A DNA stretch of 35,560 nucleotides from Marinitoga hydrogenitolerans DSM 16785 (GTDB taxonomy: Bacteria > Thermotogota > Thermotogae > Petrotogales > Petrotogaceae). The translations under genes and the position numbers were made by a program. This document shows, piece after piece, positions 24,564 to 32,518 of this stretch (positions are counted from its first letter, which is position 1; the number at the start of each line of letters is the position of its first letter). The notes beneath the pieces were generated by a model. The model worked only from the letters and a program-made list of their open reading frames with translations. It was not told the origin of the DNA and ran no database searches. Location: NCBI RefSeq assembly GCF_900129175.1, contig NZ_FQUI01000023.1, forward strand, positions 1-35,560, read 5' to 3'.

Positions 24564-25694
24564 ATGGATATTTTATTCTTTTCTATTGTGTTTTCTATGC
24601 TTTTTCAACTATTAGGTAAATATTCTAATCTTTATAAAACTTTTCTCAGCAAAAAAAATTTAAAGTATCATTCGGATTTAAAAATTTCCATTATTATCCC
24701 TACATATAATGAAGAAAAAGTTATAGAAAAGAGCATTGAATGTATTCAAAAAAATACATATAAAAATTTTGAAATCATAGTTATTGATGACAACTCTTCT
24801 GATAGCACTTTTAAAATACTGAATGATTTAGAAAAAAAATACGATAATATAAAAATTTTATTAAAAAAGGGATATAAAGGAAAATCCCAATCTATCAATG
24901 AAGCTTTTAAATATGTAACGGGTGATGTTGTCCTCTTCTTGGATGCCGATACGTTAATAGATGAATACTTTTTAGAAGAACATATAAAATACTTTTATAA
25001 TGATAAAATAAATATGACATATGTTGATTTTGAACCATATAATTATAAAGAAAAAATTATCTTTGATTATCAAGAAGTATATTTTGAATTTAGTCGAAAT
25101 ATATTATATTCAAATTTATTTTCAAAGGCTGTATTTATGGGAAATGGTGTTTTTATTAGAAAAAATATATTAGAAAAAGTTTTACCTTTAGATAATTTAA
25201 CATTAGTTGATGATGTTCATTTAGCATTAAAACTCAATCATATAAAAATTAATCAAATTTTTGTTATATCACCTAAGGTCAAAATACAATATGTGAACAG
25301 CTTTAGAGACTTATATCTCCAACATAAAAGATGGTATATTGGCGGAATTGAAGAATTATTTAAAGCCTTAAAATATAAAAATATTAATATTTTTATTATA
25401 AATTTAATTATTATATCTATACTAACTCTACCTATCAGCTTTGCTTTTATTTCTTTAATACTACCTAAAATAGGATTTTTTTTATTAAAAACTTTTTTTG
25501 GCATTGTTTGGGGGTTAAATCTCGGTTCAGCTTTAATATTAATCAAAAAAAATAAATTATATAGAACCTTAATAAATATATTTGTAACTACACCTTTTAT
25601 GCTCTTTTTTGAATATATAGTTTTAATAAATTCTTTTTTTAATCTTTTTAAAAAAGAAAAAAAATGGTATAAAGTCGAAAGAGAAACAATATAA
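24564..25694 (+). CDS. Membrane GT2-family glycosyltransferase (processive-type motifs)
   Basis: A 376-residue inverting glycosyltransferase. A hydrophobic N-terminal segment (about 1-18) is followed by the GT-A catalytic domain: ISIIIPTYNEEKVIEKS, DDNSSDST, FLDADT (the DxD metal site), a TLVDDVH acidic motif, and LQHKRWYIGG, which is the (Q/R)xxRW motif of processive enzymes such as those making poly-N-acetylglucosamine or hyaluronan. Two to three membrane spans follow (about 275-360). AAGGAGAG precedes the ATG. No gene-specific promoter was found, so transcription probably comes from the tRNA-Val promoter or the upstream operon. Polymer or glycolipid extension is likely; the sugar is unknown. 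Confidence 0.88.
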   Translation: MDILFFSIVFSMLFQLLGKYSNLYKTFLSKKNLKYHSDLKISIIIPTYNEEKVIEKSIECIQKNTYKNFEIIVIDDNSSDSTFKILNDLEKKYDNIKILLKKGYKGKSQSINEAFKYVTGDVVLFLDADTLIDEYFLEEHIKYFYNDKINMTYVDFEPYNYKEKIIFDYQEVYFEFSRNILYSNLFSKAVFMGNGVFIRKNILEKVLPLDNLTLVDDVHLALKLNHIKINQIFVISPKVKIQYVNSFRDLYLQHKRWYIGGIEELFKALKYKNINIFIINLIIISILTLPISFAFISLILPKIGFFLLKTFFGIVWGLNLGSALILIKKNKLYRTLINIFVTTPFMLFFEYIVLINSFFNLFKKEKKWYKVERETI

Positions 25695-25716
25695 AAACGG
25701 CCATATTGGCCGTTTT
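25694..25716. terminator. Bidirectional terminator between GT2 and the minus-strand operon
   Basis: AAAACGGCCA (25694-25703) pairs perfectly with TGGCCGTTTT (25707-25716) around TAT. It terminates the plus-strand glycosyltransferase unit and overlaps the last codons of the converging minus-strand gene. Confidence 0.88.
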
Positions 25717-26227
25717 ATGTTCTTGAAATTCTACCAAAATTAGTAGTTTTAACTATACCTGCACCTAATAAAAATAAAATAATATAAAAAAATTCATTGA
25801 TATTATTCCTTATATTAAACCAAAAAGGAATTTTATTTACTAATAGAATTAAAGCAATTGAAAATGAGAAACCTTCTAATCCTCTTAATAAAATTCTTTT
25901 CATTAAAAATTTATAAAAATATGATTCTCTTGTATACCCAAAAGAAAGTATCATAGATCTAAATCTACTATCAAATTTATCTTTAGCTGTGAGATATGAT
26001 CTCACATAAAATATAATTAAAGTTATAAAAAATAAAAAGTTAGCAAATTTCAAGTATTCTATACTCATAATTTTTATAAATAATATTAGCACCACAAAAT
26101 TATATAAATTCATTAATTCAAAAATATAAGGAAACTTTTTATTTGTAATAATATAATATTGCGCAACAAAAAATGCTATAAAAGATGCTATAAAACATTC
26201 AAATAAAAGATACCAAAAATATAGCAT
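25715..26227 (-). CDS. Small integral membrane protein of unknown function
   Basis: A 170-residue, strongly hydrophobic protein with about five spans (near 5-27, 38-55, 60-75, 112-128 and 145-160) and a basic loop around residues 80-112 (RSYLTAKDKFDSRFRS and RILLR). I do not recognise a family. It follows the stomatin-like gene after four bases, with AAGGAG ahead of the ATG, so it is the last cistron of the rplI-tRNase Z-NfeD-stomatin unit. Its stop codon lies next to the bidirectional terminator. A membrane partner of the NfeD/stomatin pair is conceivable but not shown. Confidence 0.75.
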   Translation of the reverse strand: MLYFWYLLFECFIASFIAFFVAQYYIITNKKFPYIFELMNLYNFVVLILFIKIMSIEYLKFANFLFFITLIIFYVRSYLTAKDKFDSRFRSMILSFGYTRESYFYKFLMKRILLRGLEGFSFSIALILLVNKIPFWFNIRNNINEFFYIILFLLGAGIVKTTNFGRISRT

Positions 26228-26231
26228 TTAA

Positions 26232-27161
26232 TCATTTCTCCTTCCCATCTATATCTTTTTCCATCTCCTCTTTAACTGATTTAGATTCAACTAAAGTTGC
26301 AACTGAGCCAAGTACTCCAATAATATCATAAGGAATAAACATTTTTGAAGCTTTTCCATTTGCCATTTCTTTTAAGGCTTCTAAATATTTAACCCTCAAT
26401 AAATCCTGGGTAGGTTTTCCTTCATGAATTGCATTAAACACATTGATAATTGCATGAGCTTGACCTTCTGCTTCAACCTCGTATTTATATTTCTGAGCTT
26501 CTGCTACTCTCTTAACTGATTCTGCTTGCCCTTCTGCTTTTAATATTGCGGATCGCTTATCCCCTTCAGCTCTTAAAATTGCTGCTTGTTTATAACCTTC
26601 TGCCTCTAATATTGCAGCTCTTTTCATTCTTTCAGCTTTCATCTGTTTACTCATAGCTTCCATAATGTCATTTGGTGGATCTATTTTTTTTATTTCAACT
26701 CTTGTAACTTTCACACCCCATTTATCTGTAGCTTCATCTAACACTTCTCTTAATCTAGTATTTATCATTTCCCTTGATGTTAATGTTTGATCAAGTTCTA
26801 ATTCACCTATAACATTTCTTAAATTTGTTTGAGCTAATTTCACTGCCGCAACTTCAAAACGATTTACATTATAAATAACTCTAAATGCTTCTGTAACTTC
26901 ATAATAAATAACCGCATCTACAGTAACTATAACATTATCCTTAGTTATAACCTCTTGTGGTGGAACATCAATAACCATTTCCCTCATATCAACTTTTATT
27001 ATTCTATCGAGAAAAGGTACAATAAACTGCAACCCTGGTTGTGCTTCTCGATGAAACTTCCCCAATCTTTCAATTAAAGCTTTTTCATATGGTCTGATAA
27101 CTTTTAAACTTGTGGCTGCTAAAACTATTACAAAAAGTGTAATTATACCAAATAAATACAT
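26232..27161 (-). CDS. Stomatin/prohibitin-like SPFH (band 7) membrane protein
   Basis: A 309-residue protein of the SPFH family (QmcA-like), which forms large membrane-attached oligomers linked to membrane organisation and proteolysis. One N-terminal span (about 2-20) is followed by the SPFH domain: [39 protein letters not shown], and a helix with repeated AEG segments ([19 protein letters not shown], about 190-225) that makes the coiled coil. It is paired with NfeD, whose gene ends 14 bases upstream, a partnership conserved in many bacteria and archaea. Confidence 0.94.
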   Translation of the reverse strand: MYLFGIITLFVIVLAATSLKVIRPYEKALIERLGKFHREAQPGLQFIVPFLDRIIKVDMREMVIDVPPQEVITKDNVIVTVDAVIYYEVTEAFRVIYNVNRFEVAAVKLAQTNLRNVIGELELDQTLTSREMINTRLREVLDEATDKWGVKVTRVEIKKIDPPNDIMEAMSKQMKAERMKRAAILEAEGYKQAAILRAEGDKRSAILKAEGQAESVKRVAEAQKYKYEVEAEGQAHAIINVFNAIHEGKPTQDLLRVKYLEALKEMANGKASKMFIPYDIIGVLGSVATLVESKSVKEEMEKDIDGKEK

Positions 27162-27175
27162 AAAAATCCCCCTCC

Positions 27176-27604
27176 TTATAGTTGTTTTTTCACAATTAAA
27201 ATATTAGAATCCCTTTTTAAAATAATAATTTTATCTCCTTTTTTTATTTCTTCATCTTTCGAATATGCTCGCCACTCTTCTCCATTTACTTTCACTATAC
27301 CCGAATTATTTTTATCAAAGGTTGTAAGAGCTATTCCTTCTTTATTGATCAATTCATCTAAATGAAATTTTACATTCTGAATAGGTTTCATCCAATTTTT
27401 TACAATTTTTCTTGAAAATAACCACAAAATTGTTGACAATATGATAAAAATTGTTGAGGTAATAATATAATTTGTAATAAATATTCCAAAAATCGAAGTG
27501 ATAAAAGCAGCTATTCCAAACCATAAAAAGAAAAATGTTGGCGTAATAATTTCAAGAACAACAAATATAATCCCCAATATCAACCAAAATTGCCATTCTA
27601 ACAT
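27176..27604 (-). CDS. NfeD-family membrane protein (short form)
   Basis: 142 residues: three close membrane spans (about 5-22, 26-42, 45-65) followed by a soluble OB-fold domain (about 85-142, with [29 protein letters not shown] in pieces). This is the short NfeD form without the protease domain. NfeD proteins act with SPFH/stomatin proteins, and the stomatin-like gene follows after 14 bases. A very G-rich Shine-Dalgarno precedes the ATG. Co-transcription with tRNase Z upstream is likely, since the gap is only 18 bases. Confidence 0.92.
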   Translation of the reverse strand: MLEWQFWLILGIIFVVLEIITPTFFFLWFGIAAFITSIFGIFITNYIITSTIFIILSTILWLFSRKIVKNWMKPIQNVKFHLDELINKEGIALTTFDKNNSGIVKVNGEEWRAYSKDEEIKKGDKIIILKRDSNILIVKKQL

Positions 27605-27622
27605 AGTCCCCCCCCTTTCCAG

Positions 27623-28465
27623 CTAAATTATAGAAATTTCTTCTGGATGAACAATGTGAAATTCAATGTTTTTAAAACTTTCTGTTAACTCTTTTTCAGC
27701 TTTATTTATTAATCTATTATATCTACTTGATATATGATATAATATAACCCTTTTTGGACTTATATAAGTTAAAAGCTTTTTTATCTCATCCAAAGATGTG
27801 TGATTCCTCAACTTTCTGTCTGATTCTTTTATAAATGTACATTCATGAACTAACGTATCTGAATCTTCAATAATATCTGGAGATATAGGTAAAGAATCTC
27901 CACTAATTGTTATTATTTTTTTTTCATACTCCTCAAGAACTTCATCTTTTCCATTTTCTAAAATAATTTCTTTTATCTCTTTTCCAGAAAAATTTCGATA
28001 CTCTGGTTTTAACCTTTTTCTTTTTTCAATTATTTGAAAACCTATAGATTTCTCACCTGGTGTATGACGTGTTTTAAAAATTTTTAAACATCTATTATTT
28101 TTCAAAGGTATTATATCTCCATGTTCAACTTCTTTAATATATAATTTGAATCTAAGATATTTATTCATTTTTTTTATAAAATTCAAATAATCTTCTATAT
28201 TTTTCGAACCTTTAGGATAATATATTTCAAGATCCTTTTCGCGACTTCCCATTGCATTATTACGAGTATTGATAAATCCCCATAATCCAGCTATATGATC
28301 TACATGCGAATGGGTAATAAATAATTTTTCGATACTATATATTTTATTCCCAAGTGCTGCGCTAATACCTTCCCCCACATCAAACAGCAATCTATTTGGC
28401 TTATAATATATCCACGTTGTATATAATGCTTTCGATCTAATTATAAATTCCAAAATATTCACCAT
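27623..28465 (-). CDS. rnz: tRNase Z (metallo-beta-lactamase fold), Thermotoga type
   Basis: A 3' tRNA-processing endonuclease. The 280 residues show THSHVDHIAGLWG (the HxHxDH metal site), then NNAMGSREKDL, a His region TRHTPGEKSIGF, SGDS, HECTF and ILYHIS, all in the order of Thermotoga maritima tRNase Z. That enzyme is known to cut after an encoded CCA rather than before it, which fits the five CCA-encoding tRNA genes here. The ATG at 28465 lies four bases after the rplI stop without a good Shine-Dalgarno; a TTG at 28453, with GGATGGTG before it, would match the T. maritima N-terminus in length, so the start is uncertain. Confidence 0.9.
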   Translation of the reverse strand: MVNILEFIIRSKALYTTWIYYKPNRLLFDVGEGISAALGNKIYSIEKLFITHSHVDHIAGLWGFINTRNNAMGSREKDLEIYYPKGSKNIEDYLNFIKKMNKYLRFKLYIKEVEHGDIIPLKNNRCLKIFKTRHTPGEKSIGFQIIEKRKRLKPEYRNFSGKEIKEIILENGKDEVLEEYEKKIITISGDSLPISPDIIEDSDTLVHECTFIKESDRKLRNHTSLDEIKKLLTYISPKRVILYHISSRYNRLINKAEKELTESFKNIEFHIVHPEEISII

Positions 28466-28468
28466 CCA

Positions 28469-28918
28469 TTATTCTAAAGGTTCTACTCTTAATTTTATAT
28501 CTCCTTTAACTCCTTCAGCAAGTTTTATTTTTAAAGTATATAATCCTATTTCCTTAATATTAACCTTTTCTACAAACCATCTTTTATCAAAATCTATATT
28601 TGTGGTTTCTTTTATTACTTTAGCTATATCTTTTGCTGTGATAGAACCAAATAATTTACCATTAGCTCCCGATTTTATTTTAATTTTATATACTCTATCT
28701 TGTAACTGTTTTAATAATCTTTCATTTTTTTCTTTTCTTTTTTGCTTTACTTCATTTTTTACTTCTTGTATTTTCTTTACATGCTTAATTTCACCTTCTT
28801 TTGCTTCAATAGCAAGTCCTCTTGGAATTAAATAGTTTCTACCATAACCATCAGAAACTTTAACTATTTCCCCTTTTTTTCCAACTTTTGATACATCTTT
28901 TAACAACATAACTTTCAT
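28469..28918 (-). CDS. rplI: Ribosomal protein L9
   Basis: A 149-residue large-subunit protein with the classic two-domain layout: N-terminal [18 protein letters not shown] and [14 protein letters not shown], a long connecting helix (about 42-75), and a C-terminal domain ending [19 protein letters not shown]. The ATG at 28918 has GGAGGTTGAT before it; an in-frame ATG at 28933 lies upstream of that site. It is separated from rpsR by a terminator-like hairpin but has its own extended -10 promoter. It is followed by tRNase Z after three bases. Confidence 0.96.
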   Translation of the reverse strand: MKVMLLKDVSKVGKKGEIVKVSDGYGRNYLIPRGLAIEAKEGEIKHVKKIQEVKNEVKQKRKEKNERLLKQLQDRVYKIKIKSGANGKLFGSITAKDIAKVIKETTNIDFDKRWFVEKVNIKEIGLYTLKIKLAEGVKGDIKLRVEPLE

Positions 28919-28949
28919 ATTATCAACCTCCAATTATTCTTCTACTTTT

Positions 28950-28958
28950 AGTATACCA
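28950..28958 (-). promoter_or_regulatory. Extended -10 promoter for rplI and the genes after it
   Basis: Minus strand TGGTATACT (28958-28950), 31 bases before the rplI start and after the rpsR hairpin. There is no clear -35. It would drive rplI, tRNase Z, NfeD and the stomatin-like gene. Confidence 0.55.
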
Positions 28959-28995
28959 TAATTCTTTTAAATTTTAATTTTATATTTTTAAATAT

Positions 28996-29018
28996 AAAAA
29001 AAGGAGGCTTCGCCTCCT
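28996..29018 (-). terminator. Terminator or attenuator between rpsR and rplI
   Basis: Minus strand AGGAGGC (29018-29012), loop GAA, GCCTCCT (29008-29002), followed by six more T: a compact rho-independent terminator three bases after the rpsR stop. Confidence 0.88.
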
Positions 29019-29020
29019 AA

Positions 29021-29248
29021 TTAATCATTTACAAAAGGTAGTAAAGCCATTTGTCTTGCTCTTTTTATGGCTGTTTTAACCATTCTTTGATGTTTAGCAC
29101 AATTTCCATTTAATCTTTTTGGAATAATCTTACCCTTTTCGTTTATAAAATCTTTTAATAAATCTGTATTTTTGTAATCTATATATTCAACTTTCATTGA
29201 GCATAATTTACATTTTCTTACCCTTCTCGGTCTTCTATTAAATGCCAT
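29021..29248 (-). CDS. rpsR: Ribosomal protein S18
   Basis: A small-subunit protein of 75 residues with a basic N-terminus ([10 protein letters not shown]) and the core [17 protein letters not shown], ending [11 protein letters not shown]. It keeps cysteines in CKLC (13-16) and NCAKHQ, so it looks like the zinc-binding form of S18. It follows ssb after 13 bases. S18 forms a heterodimer with S6 (rpsF, first gene of this operon), which in many bacteria binds the operon's own leader. Confidence 0.96.
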   Translation of the reverse strand: MAFNRRPRRVRKCKLCSMKVEYIDYKNTDLLKDFINEKGKIIPKRLNGNCAKHQRMVKTAIKRARQMALLPFVND

Positions 29249-29261
29249 TTATTTTCACCTC

Positions 29262-29768
29262 CTAAAAATTTGGTGGAGTATCATCTTCTGGATTATCATC
29301 ATCAATAGGAAAAAATTGAGGAAAATCGTTATTTGAAAAATCATCCAGATCATCAGATACTTCATTTATGTTCGGTTCGATTACTTCTATTTTAGAATTA
29401 TTTTCAAAATTATCTGTTATATAAGCATCTCGACTAGACTTAGATTCCATAAATTGAATACTTGTTGCAGAAACTTCAGCTCTTTCTTTATAATTATTAT
29501 TTTGATCTCTCCAACTATTTATTCTTAATGCACCTTCAACAAGAATCAATACTCCTTTTTTTAAATAGTTTTCTGCAAATTCAGCTCTTTTCCCAAAAAC
29601 AACAACTCGGATAAAGTCTGTTTTTTGACCATTATAATCATTATTCCAATTTGGCCTATCTACTGCTAATGTAAAATTAGCAACTTTATCTCCAGAAGTT
29701 GTCATCCTAACTTCAGGATCACGCGTTAACCTTCCTACTAAAATAACTCTATTAAATGAATAACTCAT
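29262..29768 (-). CDS. ssb: Single-stranded DNA-binding protein
   Basis: 168 residues: an OB-fold (about 1-110) with FNRVILVGRLTRDPEVR, KVANFTLAVDR, FIRVVVFGKRAEFAENYLKKG and VEGALRINSWRDQ, then an acidic, flexible tail. The tail ends DDDNPEDDTPPNF, similar in charge to the usual SSB tail, but the tip is PPNF rather than the common DIPF. It lies between rpsF and rpsR, the standard bacterial order. Confidence 0.96.
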   Translation of the reverse strand: MSYSFNRVILVGRLTRDPEVRMTTSGDKVANFTLAVDRPNWNNDYNGQKTDFIRVVVFGKRAEFAENYLKKGVLILVEGALRINSWRDQNNNYKERAEVSATSIQFMESKSSRDAYITDNFENNSKIEVIEPNINEVSDDLDDFSNNDFPQFFPIDDDNPEDDTPPNF

Positions 29769-29781
29769 AATTTCATCCCTA

Positions 29782-30168
29782 TCATTCTTCAGAATTTACT
29801 GGTTCTTCAACAACAACTTCTTGATTTTCTACTGCTTTTTTTTCTTTACTTTTTTCAGCTTTTTCTAAATCTTCTCTTCTAAATACTTGCCATCTGAATG
29901 TATTTTGGCTATTAATCCTAAATAATCCGTCTAAAATATTCACTTTTTCAGGAGAAGCCTTAAAAATACCCCATGTGTAATCACCTTCAGTATGATTTTG
30001 ATGGGTTCTATATGCTAATTTCCTTACGCCCCATCTTTCCCAATGCTGAATCTCACCTTCAACCTTTTCTTCTATCCAACTTTTTACTTTCTCTACTTCA
30101 TTATTTCTTGCTTCTTCAGATAATTCTGGAGAAACAATAAACATAACCTCATAAATCCTTTCTTTCAT
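29782..30168 (-). CDS. rpsF: Ribosomal protein S6
   Basis: A 128-residue small-subunit protein. YEVMFIVSPELSEEARNNEVEKV and QHWERWGVRKLAYRTHQNHTEGDY are the typical S6 core, and a lysine/glutamate-rich tail follows (about 103-128). It starts with ATG behind GAGGAGGTG and is the first gene of rpsF-ssb-rpsR. Its leader (30169-30226) may carry the S6:S18 autoregulatory site. Confidence 0.96.
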   Translation of the reverse strand: MKERIYEVMFIVSPELSEEARNNEVEKVKSWIEEKVEGEIQHWERWGVRKLAYRTHQNHTEGDYTWGIFKASPEKVNILDGLFRINSQNTFRWQVFRREDLEKAEKSKEKKAVENQEVVVEEPVNSEE

Positions 30169-30226
30169 ACTACACCTCCTCGGACAATTTTGGCCCTTTT
30201 TAAGAGCGGGTTTTTATAATTCGAAC
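30169..30226 (-). promoter_or_regulatory. rpsF leader RNA, candidate S6:S18 autoregulatory motif
   Basis: A leader of about 58 bases between the expected transcription start and rpsF. It contains ACCCGCTCTTAAAAAGGG and then GGCCAAAATTGTCCGAGG, giving short G+C helices and a CCG element near the Shine-Dalgarno. S6:S18 leader motifs known from many bacteria carry a conserved CCG. The match here is by eye only. Confidence 0.4.
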
Positions 30227-30233
30227 ATCCTAT

Positions 30234-30262
30234 ATTATACCAAATTTTTCATTGATTATGAA
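30234..30262 (-). promoter_or_regulatory. Promoter of rpsF-ssb-rpsR
   Basis: Minus strand TTCATA (30262-30257), 17-base spacer, TATAAT (30239-30234), extended by TGG (30242-30240). Confidence 0.78.
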
Positions 30263-30309
30263 GCATTTAACATAATGTTATTCAAATTAATAACTTTTCG
30301 AAACTGAAA

Positions 30310-30338
30310 TTGAAACTTAGATAAAATTATGCTATACT
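30310..30338 (+). promoter_or_regulatory. Promoter of the exonuclease-PhoH operon
   Basis: TTGAAA (30310-30315), 17-base spacer ending TGC, TATACT (30333-30338). AGGAGG follows, with the ATG at 30360. Confidence 0.78.
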
Positions 30339-30359
30339 TAAATATAGGAGGTATTAGCA

Positions 30360-30926
30360 ATGTATAATTTTAATACGCAAGTATTCGTTTCTTTTGATTT
30401 AGAAACTACAGGACTAAAACCAGATTTAGGAGATAGAATTATTGAAATTGCGGCTATTCCAATATTTAATGGAAAAATAAAAAGAAAATATGAATTCCAT
30501 ACACTAATAAATCCAAAAATCAAAATTCCCGTTGAAGGTTCTCAATTCCATAAATTAAACAATAAAGACATAGAAAATGCCCCTACTATAATAGAGATTT
30601 TTCCAAAATTCAAAGAATATATTTCAAACACCATCTTAGTTTCTCATAACGCTAAAATGGATATGTTATTTTTAGATGTTGCTGCCAAAGAAAGTGGAAT
30701 TTTACCTATTGAAAATTATTATATAGATACACTTGAAATTGCTAAAACTCTTTTAGAAAAAGGACCTTATTCATTAGAATATCTCTCAAAAAAATTTAAC
30801 ATTTATATTGGAAAATCACACAGAGCTTATGAGGACGCTTTAATGACTGCAAAGTTGTTTTTAATTTTTTTAAATAAATTCGGGTTAAAAAGTTTAGGCG
30901 ATTTTATAAAAAAATGGAGGGGATAG
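30360..30926 (+). CDS. DEDDh-family 3'-5' exonuclease (DNA polymerase III epsilon-like)
   Basis: 188 residues forming one RNase T/epsilon-type exonuclease domain. SFDLETTGLKPDLGDRIIEI (about 11-30) holds the Asp13/Glu15 metal ligands, SHNAKMDMLFLD (about 95-106) holds the third acidic residue, and HRAYEDALMTAKLF (about 155-168) holds the catalytic His and the last Asp. There is no further domain, so it is a stand-alone proofreading or DNA/RNA trimming enzyme and not the PolC type. The PhoH-type gene starts two bases after its stop. Confidence 0.92.
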   Translation: MYNFNTQVFVSFDLETTGLKPDLGDRIIEIAAIPIFNGKIKRKYEFHTLINPKIKIPVEGSQFHKLNNKDIENAPTIIEIFPKFKEYISNTILVSHNAKMDMLFLDVAAKESGILPIENYYIDTLEIAKTLLEKGPYSLEYLSKKFNIYIGKSHRAYEDALMTAKLFLIFLNKFGLKSLGDFIKKWRG

Positions 30927-30927
30927 T

Positions 30928-32208
30928 ATGATTAAAAATTACGTACTTGATACAAATGTATTGATTCATGACCCAAAAGCTATTTTTAACTTTGAAGACA
31001 ATAACGTTATTATTCCGTTTCCTGTACTTGAAGAAATAGATAATCTAAAAACTCGAGGTGAACGAACTGGTGCTGCTGCCCGTGAAATTAATCGAGTTTT
31101 AGATAATTTAAGAAAACAAGGTAATCTAAGAACTGGAATAAAATTAGAAAACGGTGGAATACTCAGAATAATGACTTTAGAAGAAAATGGAGTAAAAATT
31201 CCACATTATTTAGGCAAAAAAATGGATGACTGGATTTTATTATACGCTCTTGAATTAAAAAAAGAAAGTAAAATCCCAACATATTTAGTTACAAAAGATT
31301 TAAATTTACGAATAAAAGCAGAGGCTGCTGGTATTGAACCACAGGATTATTTAACTGATAGAGTAGAATATGAAAATTATTTTCCTGGATTTATTGAACT
31401 TACTGTTGATAAAAAACTTGTTGAAAAAGAAAAAATCAACTTTAATCTATTAGATTTAGAATCAAAACCTTTTCCCAACACATATTTTGACTTAAATGAT
31501 GGAAATTATTATAGATATTCTGAAAAGGAAAAATCCCTAATTAAATTAGAAGTTTCTTATTTTACCGAAGTTTTTGGAATAACCCCATTAAATAGAGAGC
31601 AAATTTTTGCATTTGATGCTTTATTAAACGACGAAATTCCTCTCGTCACATTGGTTGGAAGTGCAGGTACCGGTAAAACACTATTAGCTTTAGCTGTTGG
31701 ATTAAACAAAGTTTTAGAAGAAAAACAATATAAAAAATTATTAGTTTCAAAACCTATTGTTCCTGTAGGCAAGGATATCGGTTATCTTCCCGGATCTATA
31801 CAAGAAAAAATGAAACCATGGTTACAACCTATATATGATAATTTGGATTTTTTATTTCAAGGAAAAGGAAAAAAACCTGGTGAATATTTAGAAAAAAGGG
31901 ATATTTTAGAAATCGAAGTGTTGTCATATATTAGAGGTAGGTCAATCCCTCAGCAATATATGATAATTGATGAAGCACAAAACCTTACACCTCATGAAAT
32001 AAAAACAATAATAACTAGAGTTGGTGAAAATACAAAAATAGTTTTAACAGGTGACCCTTTTCAAATAGATAATCCATATTTAGGCTTTTCTTCAAATGGT
32101 TTAATTTATGTATCTTCAAAATTTAAAGATTCTAACTTGGCCGCTCATATATATTTATTAAAAGGCGAAAGATCCGAATTAGCAACCAAAGCTGCAGAAC
32201 TTTTGTAA
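30928..32208 (+). CDS. PIN domain-PhoH-like ATPase fusion (YlaK type)
   Basis: 426 residues in two domains. The N-terminal PIN nuclease-like domain (about 1-140) has YVLDTNVLIHDPKAI, PFPVLEEIDNLK and TKDLNLRIKAEA, supplying the acidic residues of a metal site. The C-terminal PhoH ATPase (about 205-425) has Walker A VGSAGTGKTLLA, VSKPIVPVGKDIGYLPG and Walker B MIIDEAQN, then TGDPFQID. PIN-PhoH proteins are proposed RNA helicase/nucleases. It is adjacent to an exonuclease, which suggests a nucleic-acid turnover unit. Confidence 0.93.
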   Translation: MIKNYVLDTNVLIHDPKAIFNFEDNNVIIPFPVLEEIDNLKTRGERTGAAAREINRVLDNLRKQGNLRTGIKLENGGILRIMTLEENGVKIPHYLGKKMDDWILLYALELKKESKIPTYLVTKDLNLRIKAEAAGIEPQDYLTDRVEYENYFPGFIELTVDKKLVEKEKINFNLLDLESKPFPNTYFDLNDGNYYRYSEKEKSLIKLEVSYFTEVFGITPLNREQIFAFDALLNDEIPLVTLVGSAGTGKTLLALAVGLNKVLEEKQYKKLLVSKPIVPVGKDIGYLPGSIQEKMKPWLQPIYDNLDFLFQGKGKKPGEYLEKRDILEIEVLSYIRGRSIPQQYMIIDEAQNLTPHEIKTIITRVGENTKIVLTGDPFQIDNPYLGFSSNGLIYVSSKFKDSNLAAHIYLLKGERSELATKAAELL

Positions 32209-32272
32209 AAAACATTTAAGATATATAATGTAAAATATAGGGGTAATTCTATTTTATTGAAAGGGTGATTTA

Positions 32273-32518
32273 ATGAAAAATGAAGTATTAGAATATGATG
32301 TATATTTAAGAGTAAAAAAAGAAGACATTCATCTTGTTACTTATCTATTAGAATCTGTTGATAACTTAATGAATGTTCGAAATGTGGTTGAAGGTAATTT
32401 AATGAAAATAATATGCCCTAAAGATACTTTGGATGAATCCTTAACATTAATAAATTCTTTAAAAGAAATGACTGATTTGGAGGTTGTAAGGGTTGAACCC
32501 AACAACGGAAAAGTCTAA
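32273..32518 (+). CDS. DUF4911-like small protein
   Basis: An 81-residue soluble protein resembling DUF4911: YDVYLRVKKEDIHLVTYLLE, GNLMKIICPKD and LINSLKEMTDLEVVRVEP suggest an alternating strand-helix ferredoxin-like fold. It has AAGGGTG before the ATG. It overlaps the following HAD phosphatase gene by 26 bases. A TATAAT lies at 32224-32229 in the 64-base gap before it, without a good -35. Function is unknown. Confidence 0.72.
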   Translation: MKNEVLEYDVYLRVKKEDIHLVTYLLESVDNLMNVRNVVEGNLMKIICPKDTLDESLTLINSLKEMTDLEVVRVEPNNGKV

